From Motacilla alba alba (taxonomy: Eukaryota > Chordata > Aves > Passeriformes > Motacillidae), in assembly GCF_015832195.1 (NCBI RefSeq), contig NC_052017.1, positions 108,226,929 through 108,290,928 on the forward strand: DNA of 64,000 bases, written 5' to 3'. The first letter of the stretch is position 1; every line of letters begins with the position of its first letter. Position numbers and translations under genes: made by a program. Below are positions 57,823-64,000 of this stretch, piece after piece. Below the pieces are notes generated by a model that had not been told where the DNA came from, did no database searches, and was given only the letters and a program-made list of their open reading frames with translations.

Positions 57823-60800
57823 CTTGCTGCACAGCAGAGCAGTCTTTTATTTGTATGTATCTAAATGCTCTCTGTCGTGAGTTTTCCCAGAAAGAGAACC
57901 ACACCACCTCGAAAAAAGTCTACAGGCAATTTCAGAGCAGTGCCAGTTGCTACACAGGGAAAGCAACAAAAGGGTTACTCTGCCACGCCTTGTTCACACA
58001 CACATAAAAGACAGTATATCAGGCTGTCAGTAACAAAACGCCTGTGTTCAGGGCAAGGATCTGGCCGGGCTATTTTACAGCTCTGCCAATCCCACAGCTT
58101 GCACCTCAGCAGGCTTACTCATTTCCACAGCTGCACCTGGCACCTGAAAAGTTAAACAACCTCGCCACACCATAAAAGAAAGAAAAAAAAAAAAAAAAAA
58201 GAAAAAAAAAGAAAAAAAAACCAGGCAAGTAGCAAATAAGCAAATAGAACAATGCATATAAGGGAAAGAGCTGAACAGAGAAAGATAAGGAGAAAGCAGT
58301 TAAGTGAGAGAGAGAAGGTAATGCAAAAGAAAGGGGGGGATAATTCCGGCTTGAATTTGTTTAAGGCGCATGACAGGAGGCATGGAGAATCAAAAACATA
58401 GTTCACCCACACAGGAACAACAATGACTCCATTTTTAGAATGCCAAATGTTTGCTTAAAGTATCAAATCCTGGTGCTAATCTACTCTCCTCGGAGCATTT
58501 TTGCTCTCAAAAAAAAAATGCAGGTGCTTGGTTGTAGTGAGCATTTTGAAGCTGGTGACTGTACCTATTGCAATTGCTCCGGTTTCAAGAGCTGTCTGGG
58601 TGTTAGAAACCCTCTGTGATGTGTATAAATCCACTACCTATTTTAAATAAATAAATGTTATTTTGATATATCTGTGCAATACCCTGATACATTGCTTTCT
58701 ACTGGGATCTGTTCCCAAAAAATGAGTGGCATCTGCAACCACAATGCAGTAAAGACTCTTTAAACTATGCAGAAAAGATTAATGACAATCTCAAACAACG
58801 CAAAATATTTGCATAATAGCTTAATGTGAATATAAATGAATTTCAACATTTCATTACTAAGAATATACACTGGGTTTTCCAACTTAACACCATTTGCTAG
58901 GTACCACATTTGTCTTATTTAGTTGAATCACTTGTCAAAAAGAAGAAACTGTATTGTTCTAGAAAAAACAACAAGAAAAACCACAATTGTTGTAAAGTTA
59001 GCCTTGCTTTTGTAAGAAGCAGAGGTGGACTCTGGTGGTCTGATCAAGCACATCCTTGTCCCCCTCCCCAGGAAAGCCAGAAGTTTCCTCGCACTGCTGT
59101 AAGGAAGATTAGTCAGTATGAACAGGGAGTGGCAGGCAGAGCTGGGGGAAGGGCAAGGTTTCAAGGGAGTTACCAAGATCCAGCCACTATGGCAATAGTG
59201 TGATAGTAACTTTCTAGAATAGTGTGCTTACAACTATTATTCCTGATTACAACTATTATTCCTGAGAGCAAACACTCTCCCTCCTGACAAAGGTTTGGCT
59301 GTTTTGGATGATAATTAATTGCTGTTAAAAGTTTAGACATTTTTTTAGATGTTTGTACTTCGAGAAAACAGCAACCTGGTGCATGCCTCACACCTTGAAA
59401 GCCCCTCTCTTCACCAGGCACCAAGAAGGGCTCAGCTGCTTTTATGGTTTGAAAAATCAAAGATTAACTTTCTCTTTGTTCTGCGGTGTCGGCGAACTCT
59501 GAATTTCTGCTGTCCCCACCGGGAAAACAAAGATCTAATACTCAATGGATCCTCCCTATAAAACTGATTGTAGGGACAGAACTGCAGCCTGGTTGTGGGA
59601 GGAGGAGTGTTTAGCTGCTGCCAGGTTAAAGTGAGGGAAAGACAGAAAGAAATTCAGCCTCAATGGTTGCTGACACACTTACTAGCTGTACTAAAACAAA
59701 ATCTATACTGTTTGACATTCTTTTTCTAACAGCAGGATAATTATTTTTGTAAAATAGGGATCACAGAAGTTTTTCATACAAGGCAGCCAAATTAAAGAGA
59801 AAAAAAAAACCAACAAACAACATTTTTATAATAGTTGAGGTTCTTGTAGGATGTCCAGGACATGTAGCTGACCCACACTTTAGCCATAAACAACTTAAGA
59901 GCAGACATCTAAGCTCAAGATAATTTACAGAAGAGCTCCTGTGCTATTGAGCTCCAGGAAAAGATTATTCTATTCATTTTTCCTGTAAGCACATATGACT
60001 TCAAAGGGAAATCAACACTAAGAATTTTTCAAAAGAAATTCATTTAGGTTTTTACTCCACCATATCAGCATTTAAAGATGGCAAATAGTTGTAAATATAT
60101 ATATATTATCTCATTAACAGTGTGCTGGATCAGCAATGAAAAACTGTTTCAGAACTCCACAAAGCAACCTGCAGATTGAAAAGAAAGCTGCAAATCATGG
60201 TTTTTCTGTTACAGCCTTTTGATGTAAAGAAATACTTGACCATTAGTCTAGGAAATGTAATATACATCTGAAAGCAGAATCTACTTCTAAATCACCAAAT
60301 TAAAAGGGTTGCAATGTGAATGCTCTCCGAGACATGCTCTGCCTCATTTATTTCAAACAGGAATAGCTAAAAGAAAACTTCACAGTACTTCTATAACCAT
60401 TAGCTGCAGTAGCTACAACAGCTGTTAAACCTGGGCCAAAATACAGCCCTGTCCTCCAGATCCTGAAGAAGAATCCTCACAAGATCTCAGTGTGTATTGC
60501 TGTGTGAACATGCATAGTTCTGTGTGGTTATGAAGTGATCAGTCCAGCACAGTGACTCGGTGACAGAACAAAGAAGGCATGCAAAAGCCCTTAATACTAT
60601 GCATTTCACATATATTGGCTCATTTACGCCTTTTGTTTTCTTTAAATTTAAAAGACAACTATCTTTATGCAGGGGTATCAGCAAACTCCATAAAGTGGTA
60701 TATTATTCTTCTGTGTCAATAACACCAACAGATATATGTCACTTCAGAAAAACTTTTGAGGTAAAGTTCTTCCCCTAATGACGGCCATAGAAATTATAAC

Positions 60801-60868
60801 TGTCGCAACTGACATTGAATTATTTATTTTGCATTGTTACAACATGCAATAAAGGTACATAATGTCAT
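57823..60868. other. Intergenic DNA upstream of the DSG2-like gene; no gene recognised
   Basis: Contains a poly(A) tract (58,183-58,220) and a direct tandem duplication of about 19 bp (unit 'attacaactattattcctg') near 59,225-59,262. 'cctccctataaaactgattg' near 59,550 looks like a TATA box but no gene follows. Confidence 0.5.
58183..58220. repeat. Poly(A) tract with interspersed G
   Basis: About 38 bp of A with occasional G, preceded by 'cataaaagaaag'. No identifiable retroposed copy lies directly upstream. Confidence 0.9.
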
Positions 60869-61140
60869 TGGAAAGACCCCCCTGAGGCTGGTTCCCCTCT
60901 CGGACCCCAATAGTATCACAAATAGTATCATAACCAGCAGGTTCTGAAGTTACTCACCACAACTGAGTGTGATCCTGGAAAGATTAACCAGGTAACGGCC
61001 TCAGCAGAGAGGATGTACAAGAAAGCACGTTTAATTGTTGCACCATCGTGAAGAATCAGTTATGCCTTCGTAAGCATCAATTAATAAGGTGTATCCAGGA
61101 AAGATCTCTGCCAGATAAGAGTAGGAAGAATATGGCTCGT
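60869..61140 (-). mobile_element. Possible LTR fragment (R-U5-like), minus strand
   Basis: On the minus strand the segment reads 'caacaattaaacgtgc' (ATTAAA variant polyadenylation signal), then 'cctctctgctgagg', and ends with 'ggggtccgagagg...ctcaggggggtctttcca', a layout I associate with the R-U5 part of avian retroviral LTRs. I found no convincing target duplication and no clear U3 start, so this is tentative. It lies only a few hundred bases upstream of the DSG2-like CpG island. Confidence 0.3.
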
Positions 61141-61239
61141 GGCGTATAAAAAAAATGAGGATTACAGGGAAACTTGTCCTAAAAACGCCCACAATTTTAT
61201 TTCCCCCTGAGACTGCGCTCCCCCCTAGCAATTACTCCT

Positions 61240-61790
61240 TAATGCATCGGTTCGCTGTCGCAGCCCTGCGCACCTCCTGCACGCTCCGGCTCGCCTTCCT
61301 CGGCGGAAGCGGGGCAAACAAACCGCAAACTCAGGGCGCCCTGGGGAAGCCGGGGCCCGGCGCTCCGAGGGCTGTCCCGTGCAGCCGCCGCGGGCCGGGC
61401 CGGGCGAGGCGCGGCCGGGACTCGCCGCCGCGGGCCGGGCGGGGCTCGGGGCCGCCTGCCTCTTGCCCCCTCCCGGCGCGGATCCCGCCCGGCACACTCC
61501 ACCCACCCGCGGCTACTTGTGCCCCCCTCCACGGGCCGCCGGCATTCCCGAGTTGGGCGGCCGCGGGAGCTGAGCCCGTCCCGGCACGGCGGTCATGTCG
61601 CGGGGCCCCGTGGCGGCGGTGCGGCTGCTGGCGCTGCTGGTGAGTGCGGGGCGCTGCTTTGCCGCGGGGATCCCTCGGTACCGGAGAGCTGCTTTGCCGC
61701 GGGATGGAGCCGCGGGGGTACTGCCGCGGGGGTCCCGAGTGCGGCCGCCGGAAAGAGGTGTTCCTTCCCATCGGCGCTTGGCAGCCCCTC
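61240..61790. promoter_or_regulatory. DSG2: CpG island promoter of the DSG2-like gene
   Basis: A very GC-rich stretch with dense CpG (gccgccgcgggccgggccgg and similar), in sharp contrast to the AT-rich surroundings. It spans the 5' UTR, exon 1 and the start of intron 1. No TATA box is seen close to the start codon, typical of a CpG-island promoter used in many epithelia and heart. The several reading frames in both directions are products of the composition. Confidence 0.85.
61595..61639 (+). CDS. DSG2: DSG2-like exon 1 (signal peptide), gene continues beyond the window
   Basis: ATG at 61,595 opens 15 codons, MSRGPVAAVRLLALL, ending in phase 0 at the donor gtgagt. Human DSG2 also has a 15-codon first coding exon, as I recall it (MARSPGRAYALLLLL), with the same basic-then-leucine-rich signal peptide. 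The position downstream of another desmoglein on the same strand matches the mammalian order with DSG2 last. Only the signal peptide is visible, so the assignment rests on length, phase, CpG promoter and position. It could also be another gene with a secreted product. Confidence 0.7.
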
Positions 61791-64000
61791 CCAACGCTGC
61801 ATGTGGCTGGGAACGGGTTTTCTCTCTTTCTTTGGGAATTAGATAAAAGCCATCGCTGTTTGCTGCCTGAAAGCAGGTGGAGGTAGGAAATTCCAACAGG
61901 AGCGGTATCTGGGATGGGTGGGGTTGCTGAGGCGCCGGAAAGAACATGAATGCGGTGAGAAGTTCATATTGTTGCCGTTTTCATGTTCAACACACTCTCT
62001 GTATTAGTAAATTGCGTTTCCTCTCTGAGGGAACAGTGCCAGGAGGGAAGATGAATCAAAAAGTTTGGAATTCTTTATCACCTTAGAAAAATTACATCAA
62101 ATTCTTAACAATCCAGGACTCCTTAGGCTTTCTCCTGCCCTTCTCTCACTGTTTTTCAGCCATCAACCATTAGATCTTCCATCCTCTGAAATACTTTCTG
62201 AGGCTAAAAGCAACGGCTGTCTCATAACAAACAGAGAACGAAACACTTGGTTTGTTGGATTAGGACTGATGCTTTCTAGCTCTTTCTAGCTGGTTTACAG
62301 CAAACTCTTCATTGTATCTGCGGCATTTGCTTTTGCTTTTCACCTTTCCAGGCTGGCAGAACGCCTGCGTAAGTTGGGCTTCCGCCACTCAGACAAAGGT
62401 GAGGGTGGAGGCCATGCCCTGGGCTGTGCTAGGAGCTGCCGAGCAGCTGGGCAGGGATCAGGAATGGCTTGTTGCATGGACAGAATGGAAGGCACGGGGG
62501 GGTCGGGACCTTGTTCCCTGAGCTCAGGAACCTGCAAAATCAGATTTGTTATCTAAAGACCTGTTGTCTGATGACTTTAATACAGACATATGGTTGTGCA
62601 TAAGTTGGCCAACAACAATTGAACCTGTTTTTACAGCAAGCTGGTAGTTGGGGTTTGGTTGGAAAATGTTTTATCCTCATTTTGTCCAAATTAATGATGG
62701 AAAACATGGAGCACCGCTTGTGCAAAAGTTTTTACATATTCTTCCTGCAATACCTGAAGCCACACCATGGTCCATTTCGGTGGGCTTGCACTGGCTCAGG
62801 ATGCTGTTAGTTTTGCCTGAAGAACATTATTTTTCTCAATCCTCATCATCATCAGTTTGAGCTAAGGCTGGGTCAGGATATGATGTACTGAGAGTCAACT
62901 CACTTTGGCCTAAAAGACTCATTGTCAGAATATTAGAGTGAATAAAGCTTCTGATGGCAGAAGAGAAAGAGAGGGACTGCTGGGTTTTGAAATTTTGGGG
63001 TTCTTTTTCTAATCAATAAGTCAAGTTTCTAATTTGAGAGTATTGGATTAGGGTCATTTATTTCTTACAAATCTTACAAAGCTACTGAAAAACAAAATTA
63101 GTCTAAAAGTAGTGTCTTCTCTGAGCGTCTTCTACCTTAAAAGCATCAGGAATGGTAGGTTCTTCCTCTCCCAGTTTTTCCTGGAAGTATCTCTCAGTGC
63201 TCCCACCCTGCCTGCAGGCTGCATCCCTGTATCATCATCCCTGGGTACCTTGCAGACGTCATGGCGGATCTCCCCAGGACCCTGCCTCCAACTCTTTTCC
63301 AGGAACATTTGTGCTGAATGGCGGTGCACTCTAAGGGTTGGGCTTGGCTTGGAGCATGTCCAGGACACACACCCAGAGCCTTGGGCCTGCCAGGCGGGCA
63401 CAGCTATCAAGGGTTATTAGACTGGGAGGTTTCTCGGTCATTTCTAAAGGGGGTGGACATCATGTATCCAAAAGAAGAAGTCTTAGAACACTTCCTGCAT
63501 TTGAGTGAAAGAATAGTTGACAGAGATGTATGAATCTTACTATGGGAGTAGCAAAATTTACCTTTTCTCTGAACGCCTTCCTCGGATTGTACTCTGTTGA
63601 TGTTTGGGATGTTAGACTTAAGCTGAGTGTGATGAAATTCTGTCCTGAATATATTAGATGTAATGTCTGTAAGTGTAACTCTGTAATGTCAGAGTCGATG
63701 ACAGTTTATTTTCAGAAGTCATAGAAACGAGTTAAGTAAAAACTATCACAAAGTGATGCTTGGTTTTACGAAGAGCAGAGGTGAGGTAATTCAAAGCAAC
63801 CTGGCTTCTGTTGCCAGAACATGTTGAAGCGTGGTAAAAGTATTTACAACCATCTGTGGATTGATTCAACATTTTAATATTGTTCTAAAAACGAGAGAAA
63901 GCCCGTCTGTGGTGAGGTCTGAAAGCACCTGAGAAATAAATAAGGTCTAGTATTTTATCCATTGTATTGAACTGAAGTGGTATGTTACTTTTGAGACCAA
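61640..64000 (+). other. DSG2: Intron 1 of the DSG2-like gene (partial)
   Basis: Starts gtgagt. No second exon with the expected short phase-0 form could be identified before the window ends. Desmoglein first introns are long (6.6 kb in the neighbour), so exon 2 probably lies outside. Confidence 0.55.

Noticed and set aside
59521..59600. TATA-like 'ctataaaac' as an alternative DSG2 promoter
   Set aside because: No start codon, splice donor or coding exon follows that could be linked to the gene; a single TATA match is not evidence.
61155..61947. Many long frames on both strands near 61.2-61.9 kb
   Set aside because: Caused by the CpG island, where stop codons are rare; only the 15-codon signal-peptide exon has matching donor, phase and family resemblance.
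62350..62370. Candidate exon 2 of the DSG2-like gene between 'cacctttccag' and 'gtaagt'
   Set aside because: It would be only 17 nt and leave phase 2, whereas desmoglein exon 2 is a short phase-0 exon (36 nt in the neighbour); the fit is by chance.

Overview
This window is vertebrate nuclear DNA, most likely from a bird. It is AT-rich, it carries many CR1 LINE fragments with the typical CR1 3' tail, it has a solo LTR of avian-retrovirus type, and it encodes a desmosomal cadherin. Genes are split into short exons with GT/AG introns, and nothing bacterial or CRISPR-like is present. Crocodilians and turtles also carry CR1, so 'bird' is an inference.

Layout. Positions 1-28,900 hold no gene that I can recognise. 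They contain simple repeats, a perfect 24-bp inverted repeat near 5.4 kb, an ERVL-like LTR scrap, a decayed CR1 ORF2 (about 13.06-15.79 kb), a complete 406-bp solo LTR with 6-bp target duplications (24.18-24.59 kb, minus strand) and a GC-rich block (27.5-28.3 kb). Positions 28,938-50,015 (+) hold a complete desmoglein gene of 16 coding exons. I assembled it exon by exon; all phases agree and the joined CDS is 3,513 nt, giving 1,170 residues. Its ectodomain and start of the cytoplasmic tail are closest to DSG4, while its C-terminal repeats look more like DSG1, so it may represent the single sauropsid counterpart of the mammalian DSG1/DSG3/DSG4 group. Positions 50-61 kb hold the 3' UTR and then intergenic DNA with CR1 copies. 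At 61.2-61.8 kb there is a CpG island with a 15-codon signal-peptide exon that fits exon 1 of DSG2 (+), whose remaining exons should lie beyond the window.

How the genes work together. Desmogleins are transmembrane cadherins of desmosomes. Outside the cell they bind desmocollins and desmogleins of the next cell; inside they bind plakoglobin and plakophilin, which link to desmoplakin and keratin filaments. The order DSG4-like then DSG2, on the same strand, matches the mammalian cluster except that no DSG3 is visible between them.

Most notable: a long Gly-rich then Gly/Tyr/Asp-rich stretch just outside the membrane in the desmoglein (residues about 601-682), a changed adhesion-recognition tripeptide in EC1, a degenerate EC4-EC5 calcium linker, the 24-bp perfect palindrome, and a CR1 copy split by an inverted piece of CR1 reverse transcriptase. 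I see no wholly new biological system here.
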